From Alphaproteobacteria bacterium (lineage in GTDB: Bacteria; Pseudomonadota; Alphaproteobacteria; JANSWW01), in the NCBI GenBank assembly GCA_024743275.1, contig JANSWW010000003.1:1-64000 (forward strand): DNA of 64,000 nt. Reading direction: 5' to 3'. How positions within the stretch are numbered: the stretch's first letter is position 1; each line of letters begins with the position of its first letter. Under the pieces are notes generated by a model, which had not been told where the DNA came from, did no database searches, and saw only the letters and a program-made list of their open reading frames with translations. The position numbers were made by a program, and so were the translations under genes. This document shows positions 36,624-45,654 of this stretch, in pieces.

Positions 36624-36845
36624 TCAGTCTTGGATCTCCAACCGCCGTTCGATGCGGTCGACCCGGTGGCGCAATTCGGCAAGGGCGCCGTCCTGAGCGA
36701 TCTCGGTTTGCATGAAACCGGCCATATGCGCCTTGATGCCCCGAACGTCCGAACTGAGTGCGTCGAGATCCCCCCGCATCGCTGAAATGTCGGATTGCAT
36801 CTTTCTCAGGATCTCAAGAATAAGTTCGCCCTGGTCGGTGTTCAC
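36624..36845 (-). CDS. Small coiled-coil protein
   Basis: 73 residues, almost wholly helical with heptad spacing of Leu, Ile, Met and Val (LILEILRKMQSDISAMRGDLDALSSDVRGIKAHM, then LAELRHRVDRIERRLEIQD). Such small coiled-coil proteins are common in Proteobacteria and have no fixed function. It is a solitary leftward gene. Confidence 0.65.
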   Translation of the reverse strand: MNTDQGELILEILRKMQSDISAMRGDLDALSSDVRGIKAHMAGFMQTEIAQDGALAELRHRVDRIERRLEIQD

Positions 36846-37005
36846 GCTCGTCTCCGTGTCCTTACCCCACCGGCATCAAGCCTACGTCGTTTAAAACTTA
36901 TGCTCAAGCGGGTGCCCGGAAAACCAATAACCCATCCCCAATTCCTATCTTCTCCCACCGGAAAGGATCAGAAGGGGGACGGAATGGTGTTGGCGTATTC
37001 GGCCA

Positions 37006-37034
37006 CCCACCTCTCCCATCAAGGAAGAGGTGGG
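37006..37034 (-). terminator. Hairpin downstream of htpG
   Basis: A perfect 9-base stem (CCCACCTCT / AGAGGTGGG) with an 11-base loop, 22 bases past the htpG stop. There is no T tract in the htpG direction, so it may be a Rho-assisted terminator, an mRNA 3' stabiliser or a small repeat. Confidence 0.4.
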
Positions 37035-37055
37035 CTATCGCGAAGGAAGACGGCC

Positions 37056-38987
37056 CTAGAACGCCCGTTCGAGCGCCGAGGCCATGCGACGGGCGAAGGC
37101 CTGCGGGTCGGGCAGGGGCTCGCCCTCGACGATCCGGGCCTGGTCGAGCAGCAGATAGGCGGCGTCGTCGATGCCGGCCTGGTTGCCCTTCTCCTTGACC
37201 GAGGCCGCCAGCTTCTTGACCAGCGGATGGTTCGGATTGACCTCCAGGACCCGTTTGGAGAGCGCGTCCAATTGCTGGTGCTGGCGCAGCATCCGCTCCA
37301 GGTTCATGTCGAGGCCGGTTTCGTCGGCGACGAGGCAGACCGGGCTGTCGGTCAGGCGCTCCGAGGCGCGGACATCGGCCACGTCCTCCTTCAAGGTCAG
37401 CTTCATCAGGGCGATAAGGCCGTCGGCGTCTGAGCTTTCCATCTCCGCGTCGGTCGTCTCGGCCTCGTCCTTGTCGGCCTCGCCCTCCTTCTTGATTTTG
37501 GAGAGATCTGAGCCGCCGCGGGTCACCGACTTGAAGCCCTTGCCCTCATACTCGCCGACCTGGGGGATCCAGAACTCGTCCACCGGATCGGTCAGCAGCA
37601 GAACCTCGACGCCCTTGGCCTTGAAGCCTTCGATCTGCGGGCTTTTGGCCAGCGCGTCCGCGTCCTGGCCGGAGATGTAGAAGATCGTGTCCTGCCCGTC
37701 CCGCATCCGGCCGATATAGTCGTCCAGCGAGACCCAGTCGTCGCCCCCTTCGCCCATGGAAAACGTGGACTTGAACCGGGAAATGCCGAGGATCTTGGTC
37801 CGCTCGTCGCCCTGTTCGGAATAGATGCCCTCCTTGAGCACCGGCCCGAAGGCTTCCCAGAACTTGGTGTAGCCCTCGGCGTCGTTGGCGGCGCGCTTTT
37901 TGAGGTCGCCGAGCACTCGCTTGGTGAGGCCGGCCTTGATCTTGGTCAGCACCGGATTGTGCTGCAGCATCTCGCGGCTGACATTGAGCGGTAGATCCTC
38001 GGAATCGATCACCCCGCGCAGGAAGCGGAGATATTCGGGCACCAGCCCCTGGCAGTCGTCGGTGATGAAGACCCGGCGGACATAGAGCTTCACGCCGTGC
38101 TTGCGCTCGGGATTGAAGATGTCGAAGGGCCGGCTTTCCGGGATGAACAGCAGGCCGGTGTATTCGATGACCCCCTCGGCCTTCCAATGGAGCGTGTCCC
38201 AGGGCGCGTCGAAGGCGTGCGCCACATGGTGGTAGAACTCCTTGTAGTCGTCTTCCGTGATGTCCGATTTGGGCCGGGTCCAAAGGGCGGAGGCCTTGTT
38301 GAGGGTTTCCTCCTCGTCCTTCTTCTCCCCCTGGCCATCCTCACTTTGGCCGGTCAGCACCACCGGGATGGCGATGTGATCGGAATAGCGCTTGACGATC
38401 TGGCGCAGACGGGCCGCCTCCAGGAACTCTCCGGCGTCGTCTTTCAGATGGAGCGTGATGGTCGTGCCCCGGCTCTCCTTCTCCGCATCGGCGATGGTGA
38501 AGGAACCCGCCCCCTCCGACGTCCAGAGATTGGCCGCCGTCTCGCCCGCCCGGCGGGAGAGGACCTCGATCTTCTTGGCGACCATGAAGGCGGAATAGAA
38601 GCCGACGCCGAACTGGCCGATCAGGTTGACGTCCTTCTTGGTGTCGCCCGTCCCCTGTTGTTCGAGCGCGTCGAGGAAGCCCTTGGTTCCCGACTTCGCG
38701 ATGGTCCCGAGGTTTTCCTTAAGATCGTCCCGGCTCATGCCGATGCCGTTGTCGGCGATGGTCAGCGTCTTGGCGTCCCCGTCGGCGGTCAGCGCGATCC
38801 TGTAGCCGGCGTCGCCCTCGGTGAGGTTGGGCTGGGTCAGGCTCTCATAGCGGAGCTTGTCGCAGGCGTCGGACGCGTTGGAGATCAATTCGCGCAGGAA
38901 GATCTCCTTCTCCGAATAGAGCGCGTTCACGACGATATCGAGCAGGCGGCTGACCTCCGCCTCGAATTTCAACTGTTCTTCGGCCAT
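37056..38987 (-). CDS. htpG: Molecular chaperone HtpG (Hsp90)
   Basis: 643 residues, standard. ATP-lid and Bergerat-fold motifs in the first 130 residues are SNASDACDKLRYESL, IADNGIGMSRDDL, GTIAKSGT and GQFGVGFYSAFMVA. The middle domain has the catalytic-loop NVSREMLQ. An acidic, low-complexity insertion (about 505-530, EGEADKDEAETTDAEMESSDADG) precedes the C-terminal dimer domain. It folds client proteins in the cytosol. No heat-shock promoter was identified by eye upstream. Confidence 0.97.
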   Translation of the reverse strand: MAEEQLKFEAEVSRLLDIVVNALYSEKEIFLRELISNASDACDKLRYESLTQPNLTEGDAGYRIALTADGDAKTLTIADNGIGMSRDDLKENLGTIAKSGTKGFLDALEQQGTGDTKKDVNLIGQFGVGFYSAFMVAKKIEVLSRRAGETAANLWTSEGAGSFTIADAEKESRGTTITLHLKDDAGEFLEAARLRQIVKRYSDHIAIPVVLTGQSEDGQGEKKDEEETLNKASALWTRPKSDITEDDYKEFYHHVAHAFDAPWDTLHWKAEGVIEYTGLLFIPESRPFDIFNPERKHGVKLYVRRVFITDDCQGLVPEYLRFLRGVIDSEDLPLNVSREMLQHNPVLTKIKAGLTKRVLGDLKKRAANDAEGYTKFWEAFGPVLKEGIYSEQGDERTKILGISRFKSTFSMGEGGDDWVSLDDYIGRMRDGQDTIFYISGQDADALAKSPQIEGFKAKGVEVLLLTDPVDEFWIPQVGEYEGKGFKSVTRGGSDLSKIKKEGEADKDEAETTDAEMESSDADGLIALMKLTLKEDVADVRASERLTDSPVCLVADETGLDMNLERMLRQHQQLDALSKRVLEVNPNHPLVKKLAASVKEKGNQAGIDDAAYLLLDQARIVEGEPLPDPQAFARRMASALERAF

Positions 38988-39127
38988 GATCTCTTCTGGT
39001 TCGTTTATCGGGAAAACGGTTCAGCGTATTTGGGACATGCCGAGCGAAATGTGAAGGGCCGACACGCAAAGCGGTCGCGGGGTGGGGCCGTTTCGGCCTG
39101 GAGCGGTCGATGACGTGGGCCCGGGTT

Positions 39128-39994
39128 TCACACCAGCGTGTTGGTCGAGGACGCGATTTCAATATACTTGTTCTTGCCCGATCCAAATTCCCACTCGTCC
39201 TCCTCGAACTGCTTTTGGACCTTCGCCTTGAAGAGGAACTGGTTGAGCTTATCCGTGGCTTTAAGGCGCTTATCGACATGGGGCTGATAGATCTGCGGAT
39301 CGGTCTTGGTTTTCCGCATTTTGAAGAACGGGTCCCGCTTCTTGCTAATACTGTGGTTGTAGGTTGGGTCGCCCGGGCGTAGATTGGCGCGTGACTTGTT
39401 GAAGCGTTTCAGGAGCGCCTTGATCGACAGGCGCGACTGCAAGGTGGGCGGGGTGACGAAGGCCTTGTCGATGCTGGTTTTGACCTCTTTGATGTCCTCG
39501 GCACCCGACGTCAAGAATTCATCTGCATATTCTTTTATTTTATCGACAACTTCTTGGCGTTCTGTATTGTTTTTCGCTTTTAAGTATTTATTGAGTCCGC
39601 CTGCATAGATTGTCTTAATTTCGTGAATTGAAACCACATGGCAGATTTCTAAACCGTTTATATCGAGTTTTTTGTAATTCCCTGTCATTTCTGAGAGGTT
39701 TTTTTTGTTTTTGATGCTTTTCAAAAACAATCGAACTTCATAGGGTCTTTGCGCATCACCCTTTAATTTTTTCTCGAGATATTTGGCAATCCGTTTCTGG
39801 TTTGCCGGCTCACGCTGATTGTCGGGGCGGGGGGTCTGAACCGTGAACTCATTCGCGGTCGCGTCGTATTTCAGATAGGTCAGGTCCGGCGCTTGTTGTT
39901 TTTGCTGCGTGCTGCCATGCGTTTTCTTGATTTTCTTGCTCTTTTTCTGGAGGATGCCGCCTTGGCCTTGTTTTTTCTTTTGTGGCATCGTCAA
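39128..39994 (-). CDS. Lys-rich protein of unknown family, possible HNH-like nuclease
   Basis: 288 residues. The first 35 are very basic (KKKQGQGGILQKKSKKIKKTHG). The middle has ICHVVSIHEIK (about 118-128) and later NLRPGDPTYNHSISKKRDPFFK (about 205-226), an arrangement that may form a His-Me/HNH-like metal site; this is a guess from spacing. Part of the gene (39500-39800) is clearly AT-rich compared with its neighbours. Its start overlaps the stop of the upstream 528-residue gene (ATGA). Other possibilities are a structural or cargo-binding protein. Confidence 0.65.
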   Translation of the reverse strand: MTMPQKKKQGQGGILQKKSKKIKKTHGSTQQKQQAPDLTYLKYDATANEFTVQTPRPDNQREPANQKRIAKYLEKKLKGDAQRPYEVRLFLKSIKNKKNLSEMTGNYKKLDINGLEICHVVSIHEIKTIYAGGLNKYLKAKNNTERQEVVDKIKEYADEFLTSGAEDIKEVKTSIDKAFVTPPTLQSRLSIKALLKRFNKSRANLRPGDPTYNHSISKKRDPFFKMRKTKTDPQIYQPHVDKRLKATDKLNQFLFKAKVQKQFEEDEWEFGSGKNKYIEIASSTNTLV

Positions 39995-41577
39995 CCGATC
40001 GCGATGGAGTGCAGAACGAACTTGCTGCTTTTCGCCTTGTTGTCGGAGCAGGTCACCGTGACATCGATCTCGTTCAGGCCGATCTTTAGATAGTCGAAGA
40101 ACTCATAGCTGGAGAAATCCTTCTGGCGCAGCGTGATGGTGAGCACGTTGTCGCTCCCGGCTTCGGCAACGCCGGAGTCCACATATTGATAGAACGACAA
40201 GATCCCGTTGATATCGAATTTGAGATGGACGCCCGGCCCCTCGACGCGCCAACAGCGGGCGAACAACACAAGCTCGGCTTCGGTCTCGATCACCTTGAAA
40301 TAGACCTTGAAGCTCGCCTCCTTCCCGTCGGCGAGATCGGCCTGGAGACCATAGCGCTTGTCGCTGCCGATTTGCGGATGCTCGAAGCCCTTGCCGGTGA
40401 CAATCAGGTTGTTGAGGCCGGAATGAATCCGGAACCCGTCGCTCGTCGAAGGGCCGCAGGCGAACTTATCCAGGGCGAAGCCGATCATCGCGCCGGCCTC
40501 GGCCCCCTCACCCACGATCGGTTCCAGCGCCAGGAGCGGCAGGTTGACGCCGAACGAGGCGGGGTCGTCGATGTTCTGACCGGAGAAGGAGACGCTGAAG
40601 GTGCCGTCGTCGAGGCCGTGGGTGCCGAGATACTCGGCCAGCGTCGCTCCGAAATAGAGTGTTTCGCCCTCGACGCTGGTTTCGGGCGGTGTCACAATCC
40701 AGCGGGCGATCGTCGTGAAATCGACGCCGAACAGGGAAAGGTCGCTCGGCGGCAGCACCACCTTGTCGTAATACATCCTGTCGATCATGAATTGCGGCAG
40801 GGTGATCGTCGTGTCGGGTCCTTCGGACGTGTCGACATAGCGGTAGTCGAACACATTCCAGGGATACTCCTGGCCGAAGGCCCAGGAGGGGGCCTGATTG
40901 TTCGGGTCGACCGAACTATACGCTCCCCATTCCTTGAAGCTCATCGACCCCGTCAGGCCGAGGGAGGAATCGTCGCCGCTGCTGTCGCTGCGGCCCGATT
41001 GCAGGCCCGCATCCACGCCTTTCGTGGAGGACCGATCGTGGCCGAAATCGAGGCTCGGCATCTTGGAAAGCGACAGCGAAGAGGAGTGGGAATTGGTTTG
41101 CGAATAGGACGAGCCGAGGGACGACTGCCTGGAATTGGTGCTGCTTGAGGAATCCTCGCCAGCATTGTTGGTGTCCGTCGACACGACCGTGTTCATCGTC
41201 CGGGGCTGATAGTCGAGCAGTTGGATCGAATCGATCGACGGCGTGCTATCGGCCGTACCGCCCGCCACACTGTCGTCGCCATCGTCGCCACCATTGTCAT
41301 CCGGCGGGTCGGACCACGACGGCCGCAGGGTCGTGGTCACGAGCACGGGATAGTCCGAATACTGGTCCGGGGCGTCCTCGTTGAGGGTCCCGGTCGATTG
41401 CGACGGCAGCACGAACCGGTGCCGGCACGTGACGTTGTAGCGAAGGACGGTCTTGTTGTTGCGGGTGTCGTACACCGCCGCGGCCTCGACCTCCGTGACC
41501 AGACGGCCGATCGTCACTCCGTCGGAGATGATGGCGGCGTCGCTGATAAATCCGTTCGGGCCCAGAACGCTCGGCAT
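39991..41577 (-). CDS. Ser-rich protein of unknown family in collar-protein cassette
   Basis: 528 residues with no recognised family. An N-terminal beta-rich part (about 1-90) is followed by an acidic Gly/Asp/Ser linker (about 95-215, with DDNGGDDGDDS and EDSSSSTNSRQSSLGSSYSQTNSHSSSLSLS), and a large C-terminal beta-rich part (about 230-528). No signal peptide or membrane span is seen. It lies between the tail-collar gene and the Lys-rich gene, overlapping the latter by 4 bases. A surface, fibre or effector-delivery role is plausible but unproven. Confidence 0.75.
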   Translation of the reverse strand: MPSVLGPNGFISDAAIISDGVTIGRLVTEVEAAAVYDTRNNKTVLRYNVTCRHRFVLPSQSTGTLNEDAPDQYSDYPVLVTTTLRPSWSDPPDDNGGDDGDDSVAGGTADSTPSIDSIQLLDYQPRTMNTVVSTDTNNAGEDSSSSTNSRQSSLGSSYSQTNSHSSSLSLSKMPSLDFGHDRSSTKGVDAGLQSGRSDSSGDDSSLGLTGSMSFKEWGAYSSVDPNNQAPSWAFGQEYPWNVFDYRYVDTSEGPDTTITLPQFMIDRMYYDKVVLPPSDLSLFGVDFTTIARWIVTPPETSVEGETLYFGATLAEYLGTHGLDDGTFSVSFSGQNIDDPASFGVNLPLLALEPIVGEGAEAGAMIGFALDKFACGPSTSDGFRIHSGLNNLIVTGKGFEHPQIGSDKRYGLQADLADGKEASFKVYFKVIETEAELVLFARCWRVEGPGVHLKFDINGILSFYQYVDSGVAEAGSDNVLTITLRQKDFSSYEFFDYLKIGLNEIDVTVTCSDNKAKSSKFVLHSIAIG

Positions 41578-41647
41578 GGCGGCCTCCCTGTCATTCCATC
41601 AAACCTGTCAATCCATCAAAAAAGTGGCGCTTGAAAGCGCGAGGGGG

Positions 41648-42139
41648 CTACTCGGCCTTGATCAGGAAGAAGACGGCGACGTTCATCGGCCGGGTCTCCG
41701 AGCCACCGGTCGCGTCCGATGTCGCGTCCGCGTTGCCCCAATCGCTGTCGTCGTTTTTGACGTTGCCCTGGCCGGTTTCCTGGAACTGCTGGTAGCCATG
41801 CGTGTGGGACTTCAGCTCGTCGGATTGATATGTCCCCGGCGTCGTATCCGGCGAGGCCGGCTTCGATCCGTCTTTCAGGGTACGGTCGGCGGCGTCCGGG
41901 TCGATCTTGGCGCCGTCATCGACGCCGCGTACGAAATAGCCTCGGAAATCCGGCAGGTTGAAATTGCTGCTGTCGCCGCCGTAGGTGGTGCCGATCACAT
42001 TGAAGAGCCCTTGGTACTGGCTCGCCGAGACGCTTGAGTTATCGCAGTACAGCCAGCCGGTCGGCCATTGCCCCTTCTGACCCAACCACATGATCACAGT
42101 TCCGACCGGAACGTCGGCGCTCCCATTCCCGTTGCTCAT
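41648..42139 (-). CDS. Phage tail-collar domain protein
   Basis: 163 residues from ATG at 42139 (CAGGAGAG upstream). The tail-collar/MdpB-type pattern is clear: VPVGTVIMWLG near the N-terminus, GWLYCDNSSVSASQYQGLFNVIGTTYGGD, FNLPDFRGYFVRGVDDG, then a His/Asp-rich turn (LKSHTHGYQQF) and the terminal ETRPMNVAVFFLIKAE. In phages this domain sits at the tip of tail fibres and binds receptors. No capsid, tail-tube or lysis genes are nearby. Confidence 0.88.
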   Translation of the reverse strand: MSNGNGSADVPVGTVIMWLGQKGQWPTGWLYCDNSSVSASQYQGLFNVIGTTYGGDSSNFNLPDFRGYFVRGVDDGAKIDPDAADRTLKDGSKPASPDTTPGTYQSDELKSHTHGYQQFQETGQGNVKNDDSDWGNADATSDATGGSETRPMNVAVFFLIKAE

Positions 42140-42268
42140 GAGACCCCTCGCTCTCCTGAATAGCAATATACTCAATGTATATCATAAGATGCATTGTAGG
42201 TTATATTTATTTCTCAATAATTTTATATGAAATATTCTATAAACGAAATAGACGTTCGGTATGGCGGT
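42140..42268 (-). promoter_or_regulatory. AT-rich promoter region of the collar cassette
   Basis: About 100 bases of strikingly AT-rich DNA in front of the collar gene, unlike the surrounding GC-rich sequence. An inverted repeat ATATAC-N5-GTATAT (42166-42182) lies 27 bases ahead of the start, and there are several TATAAT-like stretches. This is likely the cassette promoter, with the repeat as a candidate operator. Exact -35 and -10 elements cannot be fixed by eye. Confidence 0.45.
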
Positions 42269-42466
42269 TCATTCGGCTGAAAGGAACGGGGCGCAGATCG
42301 CGGTCCAGGTCGACTGGACGAGGGCACTGTTGCGCACGTCGGGGACGAAGAGCAGGGAGACGATGACGAACCCAGCCACCACCGCCCATTGCCAGGCGGG
42401 GATCGAGCGGTTCAGGGGTTCGGTGCCGGGCGCCGAGCCGGGGTTTTCCTCTTTCGTCGAATTCAC
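42269..42466 (-). CDS. Small single-span membrane protein
   Basis: 65 residues: a polar N-terminus, one membrane span (about 24-42, WQWAVVAGFVIVSLLFVPDV) and a short tail. It is leftward, 130 bases upstream of the collar gene and divergent from the Suv3-like helicase. No family is recognised. AGGA lies about 13 bases before the ATG, a little far. It may be an independent small gene. Confidence 0.5.
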   Translation of the reverse strand: MNSTKEENPGSAPGTEPLNRSIPAWQWAVVAGFVIVSLLFVPDVRNSALVQSTWTAICAPFLSAE

Positions 42467-42543
42467 GGTTCTTGATCCTGTAACGGTGATTCAAGCACAC
42501 TACCTTATATAGCGTATTCCGCCCGCCGATTAAGGTCAGGCCC

Positions 42544-45159
42544 ATGAGGGCTTCCTCCCGTCCCTCCGAAAAGTCCATGATTTCCGCCGTGTTGGGGCCG
42601 ACCAACACCGGCAAGACCCATCTCGCGATCGAGCGGATGCTGGGCTATCAGAGCGGCATGATCGGTTTCCCCCTCCGTCTTCTGGCACGGGAAAACTACG
42701 ACCGGATCGTCAAACGGGTCGGCCGCTACAAGGTGGCCCTGGTCACCGGCGAGGAAAAACTGATCCCGCAGGGTGCGCGCTATTGGATCTGCACGGTGGA
42801 GAGCATGCCCCTCGACGTGCCGGTCGAGTTCCTGGCGGTGGACGAGATCCAGCTCTGCGCCGATCCGGAGCGCGGGCATATCTTCACCGGCCGGCTTTTG
42901 GGGTCGCGCGGCCTCGAGGAGACCATGTTCCTGGGCGCCGAGACGATCCGACCCCTGATCAAGCGCCTGGTGCCGGACGCCAAGCAGATCGCCCGGCCGC
43001 GCTTTTCGACCCTGACCTATACCGGCTACCGAAAGGTCACCCGGCTGCCGCGCCGCTCCGCCGTGGTCGCGTTCTCCGCCGCCGAGGTCTATCAGCTCGC
43101 CGAGCTCGTCCGGCGCCAGCGCGGCGGGACGGCGGTGGTGCTCGGCGCGCTCAGCCCTCGCGCCCGCAACGCGCAGGTCGAGATGTACCAGTCGGGGGAG
43201 GTCGACTATCTGGTCGCGACGGACGCCATCGGCATGGGGCTCAACATGGATCTCGACCATGTCGCCTTCGCCCGCCTGCGCAAATACGACGGCAAGATCA
43301 GCCGGGCGCTGCGGCCCCAGGAGCTGGCCCAGATCGCCGGTCGGGCCGGCCGCCACATGAATGACGGGACCTTCGGGGTGACCGGCGAGGCCGGCAGCCT
43401 GGACGAGGAGATCGTCGACCGCATCGAGACCCACAGCTTCGACGATCTGAAACAGCTCTATTGGCGGACGGCGACCCTCAATTTCCGCTCCCTCGGCGAC
43501 CTCCGGCGCTCGTTGGAAAAGCCCGTCCCGGACGATTGCCTCATCAAGAAACGGGACGCCGACGACCAAGAGGCGCTGGAAGCCCTGTCCCGCAACGCCG
43601 CCGTCAACGACCGGGCGGTCGCACCCGACAAGGTGCGGCTGCTCTGGGAGGTCTGCCAGGTCCCGGACTTCCGCAAGCTGCTGACCGATTCCCACGTCAA
43701 TCTGCTGGCCCAGCTCTTCATCCATCTGACCGACGACAACGGCACCCTGCCGGCCGACTGGGTCGATCAGCAGGTCAAGCGCATCGACCGCACCGACGGC
43801 GACATCGAGACCCTGGTGCAGCGCATTGCCCATATCCGGACCTGGAGCTATGTTTCCCACCGCAACGACTGGCTCGACGACGCGGCCCATTGGCAGGGCC
43901 GGGCGCGGGCGATCGAGGAGCGGCTATCGGACGCGCTGCACGACAGGCTGACCCAGCGTTTCGTCGACCGCCGGGCGGCGATGCTGACCAAGGCCCTGGG
44001 CGACGGGATCGATCTCATCGCCGCTGTCACCCGCAATGGCGAGGTCAAGGTGGAAGGCCATTATGTCGGACGGCTCGACGGGCTGACCTTCATCCCCGAC
44101 GCCATGGCCGACAAGACCCATGAGAAGGCCCTGATGACCGCCGCGCGAAGGGCGCTGAGTCGGGAGATGCCGATGCGGGTGCGCCGGCTGGTGGACTCGC
44201 CGGACGACGCCTTCCGGCTGCGTGAGGACAGCAAGGTTCTGTGGCACGACCATGCGGTCGGCCGTCTGGTCGCCGGCGCCGCCCCGGACCGGCCGCGGGT
44301 GGTGGCGCTGCGCAACGACCTCATCGAGGGCAGCGAGAAAGAGGAAATCGAACGCCGGCTGCAGGCCTTCGTCCAGGCCCGGGTGCGGGACGCGCTGGCC
44401 CCGCTTTACCGCGCCGAGGAGGCGAAGCTGGAGGCCGGAGGGCGCGGACTGGTCTTCGAACTTCTCACCGATCTCGGCATGGTGCCCGCCGAAAGGGTCA
44501 AGAGCCAACTCGCCCATCTCGACAAGGCGGACCGCGGCCGGCTGACGGCGCTCGGCGTCCGCTTCGGGACGGAGACGGTCTATATGCCGGCCCTGATGAG
44601 GGCGCCCGTGGTGGCGCTCAAGACGCTTTTGTGGGCGACCCATCAGAGCCTCGATCCGGTCCCGCCCGCACCCGACGCGGCGCGGGTCTCGCTACCGGTC
44701 GAGCCGGAACGGGCGCGGGGCTTCTACCAGGCGGCGGGCTTCGTGCCGGTGGGGCGTCACGCGATCCGGGTCGATATCCTGGAACGCTTCGCCGCCGAAC
44801 TGCGCCGCCGCACCAAGGATGGCCCGGCGCCCGTGGAAGGTCCCTTGGCGGCCCTGATCGGGGTCGGCCTCGACGATCTCGAGCCGATTGTCCGGGCGCT
44901 GGGAGGCTATCGCCTCGTCAAGGGCGAGAGCGAGGACGGCAAGCCGCTGCTCCAACTGCGGCGGGCCCGGCGCAAGGCGAAGCAGCCGAAACGCGCGGAA
45001 ACAGCATCTGCGCAAGAGGCGCCCGCGGTGCGCCGACCGGGCATCCACAATCCTTTCGCGGTCCTTTCGGCGCTCAAGATCGAGGCCATGGCGGCCCCGC
45101 CGCCCGCCCGGAGGAAGCGGCGACAGCGCAAGAAGCAACAAGGGAAAGAATCCGCGTGA
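42544..45159 (+). CDS. Suv3-like RNA helicase
   Basis: 871 residues. Helicase motifs in order are GPTNTGKT (Walker A, about 18-25), the Walker B DEIQLC (about 98-103), GALSPRARN, ATDAIGMGLNMD and QIAGRAGRH. This is the alphaproteobacterial homologue of mitochondrial Suv3, thought to unwind structured RNA. The C-terminal about 400 residues are family-specific, ending in a Lys/Arg-rich tail (RRKRRQRKKQQ). It leads an S4-domain gene that starts inside its stop. Confidence 0.92.
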   Translation: MRASSRPSEKSMISAVLGPTNTGKTHLAIERMLGYQSGMIGFPLRLLARENYDRIVKRVGRYKVALVTGEEKLIPQGARYWICTVESMPLDVPVEFLAVDEIQLCADPERGHIFTGRLLGSRGLEETMFLGAETIRPLIKRLVPDAKQIARPRFSTLTYTGYRKVTRLPRRSAVVAFSAAEVYQLAELVRRQRGGTAVVLGALSPRARNAQVEMYQSGEVDYLVATDAIGMGLNMDLDHVAFARLRKYDGKISRALRPQELAQIAGRAGRHMNDGTFGVTGEAGSLDEEIVDRIETHSFDDLKQLYWRTATLNFRSLGDLRRSLEKPVPDDCLIKKRDADDQEALEALSRNAAVNDRAVAPDKVRLLWEVCQVPDFRKLLTDSHVNLLAQLFIHLTDDNGTLPADWVDQQVKRIDRTDGDIETLVQRIAHIRTWSYVSHRNDWLDDAAHWQGRARAIEERLSDALHDRLTQRFVDRRAAMLTKALGDGIDLIAAVTRNGEVKVEGHYVGRLDGLTFIPDAMADKTHEKALMTAARRALSREMPMRVRRLVDSPDDAFRLREDSKVLWHDHAVGRLVAGAAPDRPRVVALRNDLIEGSEKEEIERRLQAFVQARVRDALAPLYRAEEAKLEAGGRGLVFELLTDLGMVPAERVKSQLAHLDKADRGRLTALGVRFGTETVYMPALMRAPVVALKTLLWATHQSLDPVPPAPDAARVSLPVEPERARGFYQAAGFVPVGRHAIRVDILERFAAELRRRTKDGPAPVEGPLAALIGVGLDDLEPIVRALGGYRLVKGESEDGKPLLQLRRARRKAKQPKRAETASAQEAPAVRRPGIHNPFAVLSALKIEAMAAPPPARRKRRQRKKQQGKESA

Positions 45160-45590
45160 CCGACGATCACGGACCCAGCCTCAGAATCGACAAGTGGCTT
45201 TGGTACGCCCGGTTCTACAAGACGCGGTCGTTGGCCGCGAAATCGCTGGACGCCTCGAAAATGCGGCTCGACGGGCGGTCGATCGCCAAGCCCAACGCCG
45301 CCGTCCGCCCGGGCAATGTCCTGACCTTCTCCCTCGGTCCTCATGTCCGGGTGATCAAGGTCGTGGACCTGGGCACAAGGCGCGGGCCGGCACCGGAGGC
45401 CCGGTTGCTCTACGAGGATCTCGCCCCGCCACCGCCCCCCGGCACGGCGTCCAAGGACCCGAGACCGGCGTTCGGCGCGCGCGACCCCGGGACCGGACGG
45501 CCGACCAAACGCGACCGGCGACAACTCGACCGCTTCAAGGCGGACGGCTTGAATGTGGACACCTTGAATGGAGATGGGGAAGACACATAA
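45156..45590 (+). CDS. S4-domain RNA-binding protein (HslR-like)
   Basis: 144 residues from GTG at 45156, overlapping the helicase stop (GTGA). The S4 domain is at about 6-60 (LRIDKWLWYARFYKTRSLAAKSL, RLDGRSIAKPNAAVRPGN), as in HslR, which binds stalled 50S subunits carrying a nascent chain. The tail is Pro- and charge-rich. Pairing with the Suv3-like helicase is a common alphaproteobacterial arrangement and suggests shared RNA or ribosome work. Confidence 0.9.
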   Translation: MTDDHGPSLRIDKWLWYARFYKTRSLAAKSLDASKMRLDGRSIAKPNAAVRPGNVLTFSLGPHVRVIKVVDLGTRRGPAPEARLLYEDLAPPPPPGTASKDPRPAFGARDPGTGRPTKRDRRQLDRFKADGLNVDTLNGDGEDT

Positions 45591-45654
45591 CTCAGGGGTG
45601 AACCAATCAAGATTTCCCGAAATGCGGGGGTACGTCCCCAGGAGACCGATCCGA

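Noticed and set aside
41648..42139. Prophage
   Set aside because: Only a single collar-domain protein is phage-like; no integrase, terminase, capsid, portal or lysis genes occur around it.
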